A stretch of DNA of 64,000 nt from contig NZ_QFWX01000005.1 in NCBI RefSeq assembly GCF_003344045.1, forward strand, positions 354,528 to 418,527, read 5' to 3'. Below, piece after piece: positions 38,628 to 49,087 of this stretch. The DNA comes from Marinobacter vulgaris (GTDB lineage Bacteria; Pseudomonadota; Gammaproteobacteria; Pseudomonadales; Oleiphilaceae). The position numbers and the translations under genes were made by a program. Numbering within the stretch: the first letter of the stretch is position 1; the number at the start of each line of letters is the position of its first letter. The notes below the pieces were generated by a model. It ran no database searches, had not been told where the DNA came from, and worked only from the letters and a program-made list of their open reading frames with translations.

Positions 38628-40553
38628 ATGCCTGTTGTAACCCTGCCGGATGGCAGTCACCGCAGTTTTGCCGAATCTGTCACCGTTCACGATGTCGCCG
38701 CAGACATCGGGGCCGGTCTTGCCAAGGCCGCTATTGCTGGTCGAGTGAATGGAACGCTGGTCGACACCAGTTTCCCCATCGACGAAGACGCCGATCTCGC
38801 CATTGTTACCGAGCGGGATGAAGACGGTGTGGATATTATTCGCCACTCCACCGCCCATCTTCTGGCGATGGCCGTCAAGGAACTGTTTCCGTCAGCCCAG
38901 GTCACCATTGGTCCGGTCGTGGACAACGGTTTCTACTACGATTTCAAGTTCGACCGGCCGTTTACCAATGAAGACCTGAGCCGTATTGAAAAACGCATGG
39001 AAGAGCTGGCGAAGCAGGATATTCCGGTTTCCCGCTCAGTGATGTCCCGTGATGAGGCCGTGCGCCTGTTTGACGAAATGGGGGAGGAGTACAAGGTTCG
39101 CATCATCGAGGACATTCCCGGTGACGAGGATCTGTCGTTTTACCGCCAGGGTGACTTTATCGATTTGTGTCGTGGCCCCCATGTCCCCAGCACCGGCAAG
39201 CTCAAGGCGTTCAAGCTGACCAAGGTGGCCGGCGCCTATTGGCGTGGTGACACCAGCAATGAGCAGCTGCAGCGTGTTTACGGTACTGCCTGGGGCAACA
39301 AGAAGGATCTGAAAGCCTATCTTCATCGCCTGGAAGAGGCGGAGAAGCGTGACCACCGCAAGATCGGCAAGAAACTGAGCCTGTTCCACATGCAGGAAGA
39401 GGCTCCAGGCATGGTGTTCTGGCATCCGGACGGCTGGTCCCTGTACCAGGAGATTGAACAGTACATGCGCCGCAAACAGCATGAGCATGGCTACCAGGAG
39501 ATCAAGACGCCACAGGTGGTTTCCAGGTCATTGTGGGAAAAGTCCGGACACTGGGACAAGTTCAAGGACGACATGTTTACCACCGAGTCCGAGAAGCACG
39601 ATTACGCCATCAAGCCCATGAACTGCCCCTGCCACGTGCAGGTGTTCAATCAGGGCCTTAAGAGCTACAAGGATCTGCCCCTGCGCCTGGCGGAGTTCGG
39701 CTCCTGTCATCGCAACGAGGCGTCCGGTGCGTTGCACGGACTGATGCGGGTGCGTGGATTTACCCAGGATGACGCGCATATTTTCTGCGAGGAAGATGCG
39801 ATCCAGCAGGAAGTGTCTGATTTTATCCAGATGCTCCACGAGATTTACAAGGATTTCGGGTTTACCGAAATCCTCTATAAGCTTTCAACCCGGCCGGAAA
39901 AGCGTGTTGGCTCTGACGAAGTCTGGGACAAGGCGGAAGCGGCCCTGGAAGAAGCCCTGAATCGTGAGGGCGTGGATTGGGAGCTGTTGCCCGGTGAAGG
40001 GGCGTTTTACGGTCCGAAAATCGAGTTTTCCCTCAAAGACTGCATCGGCCGGGTCTGGCAGTGTGGTACCATTCAGGTCGATTTTTCCATGCCGGGGCGC
40101 CTTGGAGCCCAATACGTAGCGGACAACTCCGAGCGCAAGACACCGGTCATGCTGCACAGGGCCGTGCTGGGGTCGTTCGAGCGTTTCATCGGCATACTGA
40201 TTGAAGAATATGAAGGGGCTTTTCCGACCTGGCTGGCCCCGACGCAGATTGCCGTGCTCAATATTACCGACAATCAGCGTGATTATTGCCAGAATCTTGC
40301 AAAAAAATGGGATTCTCTTGGCTATAGGGTTAATGCTGACTTGAGAAACGAGAAGATCGGCTTTAAAATCCGCGAGCATACTATTAACAAAGTCCCTTTC
40401 CTTGTTGTTGTCGGCGACAAAGAAGTCGAGAACAACGCCGTTGCGGTGAGAACCCGTAAAGGCGAAGATTTGGGGACTTTATCGCTGGACGCGTTCGAGC
40501 AGCTGATGGCTGATGAAATCGAGCGCAAAGGCAGAACCAAAACGGAGATCTGA
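38628..40553 (+). CDS. thrS: Threonyl-tRNA synthetase
   Basis: Charges tRNA-Thr and edits mischarged Ser. The 641-residue product has the TGS domain (1-62), the editing domain with [16 protein letters not shown] and a catalytic core containing class II motif 2 ([27 protein letters not shown]) and motif 3 near [16 protein letters not shown]. The anticodon-binding domain covers about 535-641. AAGGAG lies 8 nt upstream of the ATG. The TGA overlaps the ATT start of infC, so termination and reinitiation may be linked. Confidence 0.98.
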   Translation: MPVVTLPDGSHRSFAESVTVHDVAADIGAGLAKAAIAGRVNGTLVDTSFPIDEDADLAIVTERDEDGVDIIRHSTAHLLAMAVKELFPSAQVTIGPVVDNGFYYDFKFDRPFTNEDLSRIEKRMEELAKQDIPVSRSVMSRDEAVRLFDEMGEEYKVRIIEDIPGDEDLSFYRQGDFIDLCRGPHVPSTGKLKAFKLTKVAGAYWRGDTSNEQLQRVYGTAWGNKKDLKAYLHRLEEAEKRDHRKIGKKLSLFHMQEEAPGMVFWHPDGWSLYQEIEQYMRRKQHEHGYQEIKTPQVVSRSLWEKSGHWDKFKDDMFTTESEKHDYAIKPMNCPCHVQVFNQGLKSYKDLPLRLAEFGSCHRNEASGALHGLMRVRGFTQDDAHIFCEEDAIQQEVSDFIQMLHEIYKDFGFTEILYKLSTRPEKRVGSDEVWDKAEAALEEALNREGVDWELLPGEGAFYGPKIEFSLKDCIGRVWQCGTIQVDFSMPGRLGAQYVADNSERKTPVMLHRAVLGSFERFIGILIEEYEGAFPTWLAPTQIAVLNITDNQRDYCQNLAKKWDSLGYRVNADLRNEKIGFKIREHTINKVPFLVVVGDKEVENNAVAVRTRKGEDLGTLSLDAFEQLMADEIERKGRTKTEI

Positions 40554-41092
40554 TTATTAAACAGCGAGCGAATCGGGGGCGTACACCAAAGGCGCCGATC
40601 AATGAGAATATTGACGCAACTGAAGTCCGTCTTATTGACGCAGAGGGCAACCAAGTCGGCGTAGTGTCGATCGAAGATGCAATCAAGCAGGCAGAAGAAG
40701 CGTCTCTTGACCTGGTTCAGGTAACGGATTCCGATCCGATCGTCTGTAAGATAATGGACTACGGCAAGAAAATCTTCGATGAGAAGAAGGCCAAGGCTGC
40801 TGCGAAGAAAAAGCAGAAGCAGACTCAGGTCAAAGAGCTTAAGTTCCGTCCAGGAACTGAAGAGGGGGATTATCAGGTCAAACTACGCAACCTGGTACGT
40901 TTCCTTGAAAACGGGGACCGCGGCAAATTGACGATTCGCTTCCGTGGACGTGAGATGGCACACCAGGAAATCGGTATGAAGCTCATGAACAGGATCGAAG
41001 AGGATATTGAAGATATTGCCCAGGTAGAACAGCGGCCGAAGATGGAAGGCCGCCAGATGACCATGGTTGTGGCTCCCCGCAAAAAGAAGTGA
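40553..41092 (+). CDS. infC: Translation initiation factor IF-3 (ATT start)
   Basis: Prevents premature subunit joining and selects the initiator tRNA and AUG codon. The protein runs from an ATT start at 40553 (overlapping the thrS stop, tgATTatt) or an adjacent in-frame ATT at 40556, giving 179 or 178 residues and the N-terminus [21 protein letters not shown] at 40544-40547 serves either. No ATG or GTG fits the family start; the first in-frame GTG is at 40664, which would lose the N-domain. AUU starts on infC allow IF-3 to repress its own synthesis. C-terminal core: [22 protein letters not shown] and [12 protein letters not shown]. Confidence 0.95.
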   Translation: MIKQRANRGRTPKAPINENIDATEVRLIDAEGNQVGVVSIEDAIKQAEEASLDLVQVTDSDPIVCKIMDYGKKIFDEKKAKAAAKKKQKQTQVKELKFRPGTEEGDYQVKLRNLVRFLENGDRGKLTIRFRGREMAHQEIGMKLMNRIEEDIEDIAQVEQRPKMEGRQMTMVVAPRKKK

Positions 41093-41110
41093 CCCTGATC
41101 AGGTAATGAT

Positions 41111-41132
41111 CCCCCGCGGTTGCGGGGGTTTT
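41111..41132 (+). terminator. Hairpin between infC and rpmI
   Basis: CCCCCGC-GGTT-GCGGGGG followed by TTTTG. An intrinsic terminator or attenuator inside the ribosomal-protein operon; readthrough or an internal promoter would be needed for rpmI and rplT. Confidence 0.8.
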
Positions 41133-41186
41133 GTCGTTCAGGGACACATTGATGTCATTTAAAAACAGAATGCGGAGTTTTAAAAA

Positions 41187-41378
41187 ATGTCCAAGATGAA
41201 AACCAAAAGCGGGGCCACCAAGCGGTTCAAGAAAACCGCCACTGGCTTCAAGCACAAGCAATCCTTCACCAGTCATATCTTGACCAAGAAGAGCCCCAAG
41301 CGTAAGCGTCAGCTCCGCGGTACCAAGCTGATTGCCAAGGCCGACGTGGCTTCCATCAAGCGTATGACAGCGTGCTGA
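41187..41378 (+). CDS. rpmI: 50S ribosomal protein L35
   Basis: A 63-residue very basic protein; [20 protein letters not shown] and [16 protein letters not shown] are the family signatures. TGCGGAGT lies upstream of the ATG. Position between infC and rplT is the usual one. Confidence 0.97.
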   Translation: MSKMKTKSGATKRFKKTATGFKHKQSFTSHILTKKSPKRKRQLRGTKLIAKADVASIKRMTAC

Positions 41379-41428
41379 TTCAGCCGCTAACCATTCCTGC
41401 AAAGGTTTAAAGGTAGAAGGATTAAAGT

Positions 41429-41782
41429 ATGGCTCGTGTAAAACGTGGCGTGGTAGCACGTCGTCGTCACAAGAAAATCATGAATCAGGCCAAGGGTTAT
41501 TACGGAGCGCGCAGCCGCGTCTACCGTGTAGCCAAACAGGCGGTTATCAAGGCCGGTCAGTATGCTTACCGTGACCGTCGTAACCGCAAGCGTTCATTCC
41601 GCGCACTGTGGATCGCCCGTATCAATGCCGGCGCCCGTGCCAACGGACTGTCCTACAGCCGTCTGATTGCCGGTCTTAAAAAGGCCAATGTTGAGATCGA
41701 TCGCAAGGTTCTGGCCGACCTGGCCATGAACGAGCAGCAGGCGTTTACTGCTGTTGTTGAGAAGGCAAAAGCATCGCTGTGA
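41429..41782 (+). CDS. rplT: 50S ribosomal protein L20
   Basis: A 117-residue basic assembly protein of the large subunit; [37 protein letters not shown] and [18 protein letters not shown] are typical. In relatives L20 binds its own mRNA and represses rpmI-rplT; I could not define such a site here. 50 bp after rpmI. Confidence 0.97.
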   Translation: MARVKRGVVARRRHKKIMNQAKGYYGARSRVYRVAKQAVIKAGQYAYRDRRNRKRSFRALWIARINAGARANGLSYSRLIAGLKKANVEIDRKVLADLAMNEQQAFTAVVEKAKASL

Positions 41783-41816
41783 CTGCTTAGCTCTTTCATC
41801 GGTTATCGATCGAATC

Positions 41817-42919
<1,103 letters not shown>

Positions 42920-42978
42920 ACGCGTTATCCGGGCAATCGAATTAACAGGCAAAACCGCATCAGGACAAGGCAGATACC

Positions 42979-45351
42979 ATGAAATTCAGTGAGCAGTGGC
43001 TACGGGAATGGGTCAATCCGGCAAACGATACCCAGGCATTGATGGACCAGATCACCATGGCGGGTCTGGAAGTTGACGGGTTTGAGCCGGTGGCCGGCAA
43101 GTTCAGTGGCATTGTGGTGGGTGAAGTGGTTTCCGTGGCGCCCCATCCGGATGCGGACAAGCTCAGGGTCTGTCAGGTTAGTGATGGCAAGCAGACGGTA
43201 CAGGTGGTTTGTGGCGCGCCTAATGTGCGGGATGGTCTCAAGGTGCCCTTTGCCGTTGTGGGCGCGGTGTTGCCCGGTGATTTCAGGATCAAGAAGGCGA
43301 AGCTCCGCGGGCAGTCATCCGAGGGTATGCTGTGCTCGGAGGCGGAACTGGGGCTGTCAGAAAGCCACGACGGTCTGATGGAACTGCCTGGTGATGCACC
43401 GGTGGGCCAGGAGCTGGGCGAATTTCTCAAGCTGAACGATGTCGCCATTGATGTGGATCTGACGCCCAATCGCAGTGATTGTCTCTCTATCAAAGGCATT
43501 GCCCGTGAAGTCGGTGCGCTGAACAGTCTGGTGTTTGAAGGTCCCGAAATTGGCCCTGTGGAAGCGGCGCATTCGGAAGTTCCGGAAATCATCGTCAAGG
43601 CGCCGAAAGGCTGCCCCCGCTACCTGGGGCGGATTCTGCGCAACGTGGACCTTACCGTTGAATCGCCGCTCTGGATGCAGGAAAAACTGCGCCGCTCCGG
43701 TATTCGTTCCATTGATGCGGCCGTGGATGTCACCAACTACGTCATGCTCGAGCTGGGCCAGCCGCTTCATGCCTTTGATCGTTATGAGATCGACGGTGGC
43801 ATTGTGGTGCGTATGGCGAATCCGGGCGAAAAACTGGTGTTGCTGGACGGTCAGGAAGTGGAGCTGACCGGGGACACGCTGGTTATAGCGGATCATGCCA
43901 AGCCGATTGCCATCGCAGGCGTCATGGGCGGTGAGCATTCCGGTGTCAGCGAAAAAACCCGCGACCTGATTCTGGAAGCAGCTTACTTCGACCCGATTAC
44001 CCTGGCCGGCAAGGCCCGCCATTACGGACTTCATACCGACGCCTCACACCGCTTCGAGCGGGGAGTGGACTATGAGCTTGCCCGCGACGCCATGGAGCGC
44101 GCCACTGCACTGCTGATGTCCATCGTTGGCGGTGAGCCCGGTGCTATTGTCGAGGTGGTCAGCAAGCAGCATCTGCCGGAGGATCGAACGGTTGACCTTC
44201 GCGAGAAGCGCGTCGCGGATGTGTTGGGCCTGGAAATTAACCGGACAACGCTGGAAGAAATCCTGACTCGCCTTGGCTTACATATCGACAAGCTGCTGAA
44301 GGACGGCTGGCGTGTGCACGTACCCAGCTTTCGCCCGGACATCAGTATCGAAGAGGATCTGATTGAAGAAATCGGCCGGATTTACGGCTATAACAACCTG
44401 CCGGTCACTGAGCCGACCGGAGCGCTGGGCCTGAGAGCCCAGGAAGAGGCGATTCGCCCGGTTTCAGCGATCCAGAACTATTTCGTGGCCTGTGGTTATC
44501 AGGAGGCTATTACTTACAGTTTCGTGGACCCGAAGGTCCAGGGCCTGATTGATCCCGAGCGGGAAGGCATTGCCCTGGCAAATCCCATTTCCTCGGATCT
44601 GTCAGTCATGCGCACCAGTCTCTGGAGCGGGCTGCTGAAAACGGTTGCCTATAATCAGAATCGCCAGCAACCACGGATTCGCCTGTTCGAAACCGGCCTC
44701 CGGTTTGTGAAGGAAGGCGACAGGATTGATCAGCAGCCGATGCTCGCCGGCGTGGTTGTGGGTAACCAGCTGCCTGAAAACTGGGCAAATGGCCGCCGGA
44801 ACGCCGACTTCTTTGATGTCAAAGGAGAACTGGAGAGCCTGTTCCGCCTGTTGGGCATTGAAGTCCGGTTCCTTCCCGGCCAGCATCCGGCCTTGCATCC
44901 GGGCCAGACGGCTGAATTAATGCGTGCCGGAGAACATGTAGGCTGGCTGGGCACGTTGCACCCACAAGTTCAGAAAAAACTGGAACTTAATGGCACGATT
45001 CTGATGTTTGAGCTATTCTTGAATTCGATCGTTTCCGGATATGTGCCTAATTTCAAAGATATTTCAAAATTCCCTGAAGTTCGGCGCGATTTGGCTATTA
45101 TTATCGGAAGCGATGTGGGGTTTGCAGACGTCGAACGCGTGGCGAAAAAGCACGCCGGCGGTTACCTCACGGCTTTGCGTGCGTTTGATGTCTATGAAGG
45201 TGAAAGCCTGGGTGAAGGTAATCGCAGCCTCGCCCTGAGCCTGTTCTGGCAGCATCCCGAACGCACACTAAATGAAGAAGAGGTGCATTCGCTCTTCAAC
45301 GGTGTTATCGAGGCACTGAGGGAAGAGTTGGGGGCAACACTGAGGAGTTAA
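42979..45351 (+). CDS. pheT: Phenylalanyl-tRNA synthetase beta subunit
   Basis: The 790-residue partner of PheS, which binds tRNA-Phe and edits Tyr. The N-terminal tRNA-binding OB fold (about 40-150, PHPDADKLRVCQVSDG) is followed by the B3/B4 editing region and the B5 DNA-binding-like domain (about 405-475). The core-like region and the C-terminal anticodon-binding ferredoxin fold (about 695-790, KFPEVRRDLAIIIG) complete it. ihfA starts 3 bp after the stop, as in E. coli. Confidence 0.98.
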   Translation: MKFSEQWLREWVNPANDTQALMDQITMAGLEVDGFEPVAGKFSGIVVGEVVSVAPHPDADKLRVCQVSDGKQTVQVVCGAPNVRDGLKVPFAVVGAVLPGDFRIKKAKLRGQSSEGMLCSEAELGLSESHDGLMELPGDAPVGQELGEFLKLNDVAIDVDLTPNRSDCLSIKGIAREVGALNSLVFEGPEIGPVEAAHSEVPEIIVKAPKGCPRYLGRILRNVDLTVESPLWMQEKLRRSGIRSIDAAVDVTNYVMLELGQPLHAFDRYEIDGGIVVRMANPGEKLVLLDGQEVELTGDTLVIADHAKPIAIAGVMGGEHSGVSEKTRDLILEAAYFDPITLAGKARHYGLHTDASHRFERGVDYELARDAMERATALLMSIVGGEPGAIVEVVSKQHLPEDRTVDLREKRVADVLGLEINRTTLEEILTRLGLHIDKLLKDGWRVHVPSFRPDISIEEDLIEEIGRIYGYNNLPVTEPTGALGLRAQEEAIRPVSAIQNYFVACGYQEAITYSFVDPKVQGLIDPEREGIALANPISSDLSVMRTSLWSGLLKTVAYNQNRQQPRIRLFETGLRFVKEGDRIDQQPMLAGVVVGNQLPENWANGRRNADFFDVKGELESLFRLLGIEVRFLPGQHPALHPGQTAELMRAGEHVGWLGTLHPQVQKKLELNGTILMFELFLNSIVSGYVPNFKDISKFPEVRRDLAIIIGSDVGFADVERVAKKHAGGYLTALRAFDVYEGESLGEGNRSLALSLFWQHPERTLNEEEVHSLFNGVIEALREELGATLRS

Positions 45352-45354
45352 CAG

Positions 45355-45657
45355 ATGGCGGCTTTGACGAAAGCGGAAATGGCGGAGCGCTTGTACGAGG
45401 AATTGGGTCTCAACAAACGTGAAGCCAAGGAGATGGTGGAAGCTTTTTTCGACGAAATCAGAGGCGCTCTCAGCCATAATGAACAGGTAAAGTTGTCGGG
45501 ATTCGGCAACTTTGACTTGCGTGACAAGAAGCAGAGGCCGGGACGGAACCCGAAAACTGGTGAGGAAATTCCCATCAGTGCACGACGTGTGGTTACGTTT
45601 CGCCCAGGACAAAAACTAAAACAGAAAGTAGAAGCGTATGTTGGAACCCAGTCATAA
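45355..45657 (+). CDS. ihfA: Integration host factor alpha subunit
   Basis: DNA-bending protein that works as a heterodimer with IhfB in replication, recombination and sigma-54 promoters. The 100-residue sequence has the HU/IHF signature [26 protein letters not shown], with the intercalating Pro of the beta-arm. It starts 3 bp after pheT and overlaps the following merR-type gene by 20 bp. Confidence 0.97.
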   Translation: MAALTKAEMAERLYEELGLNKREAKEMVEAFFDEIRGALSHNEQVKLSGFGNFDLRDKKQRPGRNPKTGEEIPISARRVVTFRPGQKLKQKVEAYVGTQS

Positions 45658-46003
45658 CAACGAGTTACCTACGATACCGGGTAAGCGCTACTTCACCATA
45701 GGTGAAGTTGCCGAACTCTGCGCGGTGAAGGCACACGTCCTCAGGTATTGGGAGCAGGAGTTTCCGCAGCTCTCGCCCGTCAAACGCCGTGGTAACCGCC
45801 GCTATTACCAGCGTGCCGACGTTATCACCATTCGCCAGATCAGAAGCCTGCTCTATGACCAGGGCTACACCATCGGCGGGGCCAAACAAAAGCTCAGCAG
45901 CCATGAGGTGAAAGACGATACCTCCCAGTACAAGCAGCTCATCCGGCAGATGATCACAGAGCTCGAGGAAGTCCTGGATGTACTCAACGCGCCGGCAAAG
46001 TGA
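45638..46003 (+). CDS. MerR family transcriptional regulator
   Basis: A 121-residue regulator with an N-terminal winged helix-turn-helix ([40 protein letters not shown], about 18-57) and a short C-terminal dimer helix. It lacks a metal-binding cysteine cluster, so it is not a metal sensor of the MerR/CueR kind. This gene regularly follows ihfA in gammaproteobacteria. Its reading frame overlaps ihfA by 20 bp. A strong terminator lies just after it, ending the operon. Confidence 0.93.
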   Translation: MLEPSHNNELPTIPGKRYFTIGEVAELCAVKAHVLRYWEQEFPQLSPVKRRGNRRYYQRADVITIRQIRSLLYDQGYTIGGAKQKLSSHEVKDDTSQYKQLIRQMITELEEVLDVLNAPAK

Positions 46004-46022
46004 ACGTCCGCATCAGACATCG

Positions 46023-46051
46023 AAAACCGAAGGTTCGCCTTCGGTTTTTTT
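46023..46051 (+). terminator. Intrinsic terminator of the pheST-ihfA operon
   Basis: AAAACCGAAGG-TTCG-CCTTCGGTTTT, an 11-bp stem with a stable UUCG loop, followed by more T. Confidence 0.95.
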
Positions 46052-46158
46052 GTTAAAGCACCACGTTAATTGCGGGGAATGTCCGTAAACCGGTGGCTGT
46101 TTTCACCCGGTGGCTCGTATAGCTATCCGTATATACTCTCAAACAGGAGCAAAGCAAT

Positions 46159-46530
46159 ATGATCGGTTACGTAACAATTGGCGTGAAGGATATGGAGAAA
46201 GCCAAGAAGTTTTACCTGGACCTGCTGGGCGACCTTGGTGCAAAAGAGCTGCTGGATCTTGGCCGCATCGCGTTTATCGGCAAGGACATGAAATCACCGA
46301 TGCTGGCGGTTTGTACACCGGCAGACGGGCTGGACGCCAACTGTGGTAACGGTAATATGTTTGCCATTCCCCCTGGCTCAAAAGAAGCGGTTGATGCACA
46401 TTATCACCGTGCGATTGAGTTGGGTGCCACCAGCGACGGAGAGCCCGGTCAACGCATACCGGACCAGTTTTATGGCGCCTACGTTCGCGATCCCGATGGC
46501 AACAAACTGGCCTTCTTCCACTTCGGCTAG
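46159..46530 (+). CDS. VOC/glyoxalase-family protein
   Basis: A 123-residue vicinal-oxygen-chelate protein. It opens MIGYVTIGVKDMEKAKKFYLDLLGDLGAKELL and ends YVRDPDGNKLAFFHFG, the usual start and end of a beta-alpha-beta-beta-beta metal-binding unit. The small group with this length includes glyoxalase- and bleomycin-resistance-like proteins; substrate unknown. CAGGAGC lies 9 nt before the ATG. It lies between the merR-type gene and eutB. Confidence 0.85.
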   Translation: MIGYVTIGVKDMEKAKKFYLDLLGDLGAKELLDLGRIAFIGKDMKSPMLAVCTPADGLDANCGNGNMFAIPPGSKEAVDAHYHRAIELGATSDGEPGQRIPDQFYGAYVRDPDGNKLAFFHFG

Positions 46531-46611
46531 TCGTAAAAGGCCGGGGCAAGGTTGCCTGGTGTAGTGGTTTGCCTGTTATCTGTCTGACCCTTGCAAGGGG
46601 CGGGAAAGCCA

Positions 46612-48024
46612 ATGGATTACAAGTACTCGTTCACCCTGGGAGCACGTACCTGGCAGTTCAGAAGCCTGGCGGACCTGCTGGCAAAGGCAACGACGGCCCG
46701 TTCCGGTGACAGGCTGGCCGGCATCATGGCGCAATCGGCGGAAGAGCGTGTGGTTGCTCAAATGCGCCTTGCCGAGATGCCCCTTCGGGAGTTTCTTTGC
46801 GAGGCGCTGGTTCCCTACGAAAAGGATGAGGTGACCCGCCTCATCCTGGATTCACACGATGCGGAAGCCTTTGCGCCGGTAGCCCACCTCACCGTGGGTG
46901 ACTTCCGCAACTGGTTGTTGAGCGACGATGCCACTTCGGCAACCCTGGAGCTGCTTCGCAGCGGCCTGACACCGGAAATGGTTGCCGCTGTCAGCAAACT
47001 GATGCGTAACCAGGACCTCATACTGGTCGCCAGGAAGTGCCGCGTGACAACGGCGTTCCGGAACACCATCGGCCTGCCTGGCCATCTTTCCACCCGCCTT
47101 CAGCCAAACCACCCGACCGATGACATTACCGGCATCGCTGCGAGCATTCTGGATGGTCTGCTCTATGGAAATGGCGATGCGGTTATCGGTATCAACCCGG
47201 CAACGGACAATGTCAGTCAGGCCATCAGGTTGATGACGCTGCTGGATGACGTCATCCAGAAATACAATATTCCCACCCAGTCCTGCGTGCTTACCCATGT
47301 GACCAATACCCTTGAAGCCATAGAGCAGGGCGCCCCCACCGATCTTGTTTTCCAGTCTGTCGGAGGGACCGAAGCCACCAACAGCAGCTTCGGCTTCAAC
47401 CTTGCGACACTCAGGGAGGCGCAAGATGCGGCCCTGTCCCTGAAGAGGGGGACTGTCGGCAACAACGTGATGTATTTCGAGACGGGACAGGGTAGTGCCC
47501 TGTCTGCCAACGCCCACCACGGCATCGACCAGCAGACCTGTGAGGCCAGAGCCTATGCGGTGGCCCGGCATTTCGATCCGCTGCTGGTTAACACGGTGGT
47601 GGGCTTTATTGGTCCGGAATACCTGTTTGACGGCAAAGAAATCATCCGTGCAGGACTGGAAGACCACTTTTGCGGGAAGTTGCTGGGCCTGCCCATGGGG
47701 TGTGACATCTGTTACACCAACCATGCCGAAGCCGACCAGAATGACATGGATAACCTCCTCACCCTGTTGGGGGTCGCCGGTTGCACATTCATCATGGGGA
47801 TTCCGGGTTCCGACGACATCATGCTGAATTACCAGACCACCTCCTTCCACGACGCACTCTATGCAAGGCGTGTTCTCGATCTCAGGCCGGCGCCGGAATT
47901 CGAGGACTGGCTGATTCAGATGCAGATTTTCGAGAACGCAAATAGCTACACGCCCAGCCGGAAACTGCCGGACCTGTTCAAGGGATCGCTGAAACGACTG
48001 ACCGGGGGAGGCGCGGGCCAATGA
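46612..48024 (+). CDS. eutB: Ethanolamine ammonia-lyase large subunit
   Basis: Splits ethanolamine to acetaldehyde and ammonia with adenosylcobalamin, together with EutC. The 470-residue protein shows the family's MDYKYSFTLGARTWQFRSLADLLAKA start, GDAVIGINPATDNV, FETGQGSALSANAHHG (substrate site), and MGCDICYTNHAEADQNDMDNLL. The ATG at 46612 fits; the frame runs to 46591. EutC starts within the last codon (ATGA overlap). No microcompartment or eutA gene is present, so this is the free-standing type seen in pseudomonads. No cobalamin riboswitch is visible in the 80 bp upstream. Confidence 0.96.
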   Translation: MDYKYSFTLGARTWQFRSLADLLAKATTARSGDRLAGIMAQSAEERVVAQMRLAEMPLREFLCEALVPYEKDEVTRLILDSHDAEAFAPVAHLTVGDFRNWLLSDDATSATLELLRSGLTPEMVAAVSKLMRNQDLILVARKCRVTTAFRNTIGLPGHLSTRLQPNHPTDDITGIAASILDGLLYGNGDAVIGINPATDNVSQAIRLMTLLDDVIQKYNIPTQSCVLTHVTNTLEAIEQGAPTDLVFQSVGGTEATNSSFGFNLATLREAQDAALSLKRGTVGNNVMYFETGQGSALSANAHHGIDQQTCEARAYAVARHFDPLLVNTVVGFIGPEYLFDGKEIIRAGLEDHFCGKLLGLPMGCDICYTNHAEADQNDMDNLLTLLGVAGCTFIMGIPGSDDIMLNYQTTSFHDALYARRVLDLRPAPEFEDWLIQMQIFENANSYTPSRKLPDLFKGSLKRLTGGGAGQ

Positions 48025-48848
48025 GTGAGCAGAACATCCCCGTAACCGATAATGCCTGGCGGGTCTTGCGCCAGTTCACCGACGCCAGAATCGGCCTGGG
48101 CCGCGCCGGTATCAGCCTGCCCACTCACGAGCTCCTCAGGTTCCAGCTTGCTCACGCTCAGGCCAGGGACGCCGTGCACTTCCCTCTGGACGTGAAGCGG
48201 CTGGTTGGCGACCTGCAGGAATCGGCCCTGGCATTGCCGGCCGAGTCCCCTGTGTTGCTTCGAAGTCAGGCAGACGACCGGCAGACCTACCTGCAACGTC
48301 CGGATCTCGGACGGGCTCTGTCCCGGGAGTCAGTGCGACGCCTCGCCGGGCTCCAGGTCAGCGACCAGGCCAGGACCGTTGTCGCCATTGTGATTGTCGA
48401 TGGCCTTTCATCCTCGGCCGTCCAGAACAACGCCGTGCCCATGGTCAGGCAATTTCTGCAGGACTTGGAGCAGGATTGCGGAGGCTGGCGGCTCGCGCCG
48501 CTGTCAATTGTGGAGCAGGGGAGGGTTGCCGTGGGTGATGAAATCGGACAGCGTCTGGGGGCCAGTGTGGTGGTTGTCATGATCGGTGAGCGGCCCGGTC
48601 TCAGCTCGCCTGACAGCCTGGGGATCTATCTTACCTGGGGCCCTGAGAGTGGATTGAACGACGCCCGCCGCAACTGCATCTCGAATATTCGGCCTGCGGG
48701 GCTGGCTTTTGAGCAAGCGAGTCAGCGCCTTCTCTACCTGATGCGCGGGGCCAGGCGGCTGAAGATCTCCGGTGTCAGTCTCAAGGATCGAACCGAAGAG
48801 GTTGTGATCGAAAAAACCGCGAATAACAGGAATTTTCTGACTGACTGA
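48021..48848 (+). CDS. eutC: Ethanolamine ammonia-lyase small subunit
   Basis: A 275-residue cobalamin-binding partner of EutB. Features are DARIGLGRAGISLPTHELLRFQLAHAQARDAVH (about 20-52) and VVVVMIGERPGLSSPDSLGIYLTW (about 179-202), which in EutC lie at the cobalamin-binding Rossmann-like domain. It overlaps eutB by 4 bp, so both subunits are made together. A hairpin with a 14-bp stem follows the stop. Confidence 0.95.
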   Translation: MSEQNIPVTDNAWRVLRQFTDARIGLGRAGISLPTHELLRFQLAHAQARDAVHFPLDVKRLVGDLQESALALPAESPVLLRSQADDRQTYLQRPDLGRALSRESVRRLAGLQVSDQARTVVAIVIVDGLSSSAVQNNAVPMVRQFLQDLEQDCGGWRLAPLSIVEQGRVAVGDEIGQRLGASVVVVMIGERPGLSSPDSLGIYLTWGPESGLNDARRNCISNIRPAGLAFEQASQRLLYLMRGARRLKISGVSLKDRTEEVVIEKTANNRNFLTD

Positions 48849-48850
48849 AA

Positions 48851-48888
48851 ACAACAAAGCCCGGACCTTCCGGCCCGGGCTTTGTTGT
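48851..48888. terminator. Bidirectional terminator hairpin between eutC and tRNA-Pro
   Basis: ACAACAAAGCCCGG-(10 nt)-CCGGGCTTTGTTGT is a 14-bp perfect stem. It ends eutC on the plus strand and, read on the minus strand, follows the tRNA-Pro gene at a 9-nt distance. The T tract is interrupted by G on both sides, but the stem is strong. Confidence 0.85.
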
Positions 48889-48897
48889 AGGGAATTC

Positions 48898-48974
<77 letters not shown>

Positions 48975-49087
48975 ATACTGCTATTGGCCAGAGAAACTTG
49001 GGATAAATCTCAGTGGCTTAGCGGGAGCGAAGTCTACACCAGCCTCTGCAAAAAATAAACAACCTTTCGCGAATTCCCTGGGTATTT

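Noticed and set aside
46531..46611. Cobalamin riboswitch before eutB
   Set aside because: Only about 80 bp are available and I see neither the B12-box-like core nor a regulatory hairpin.
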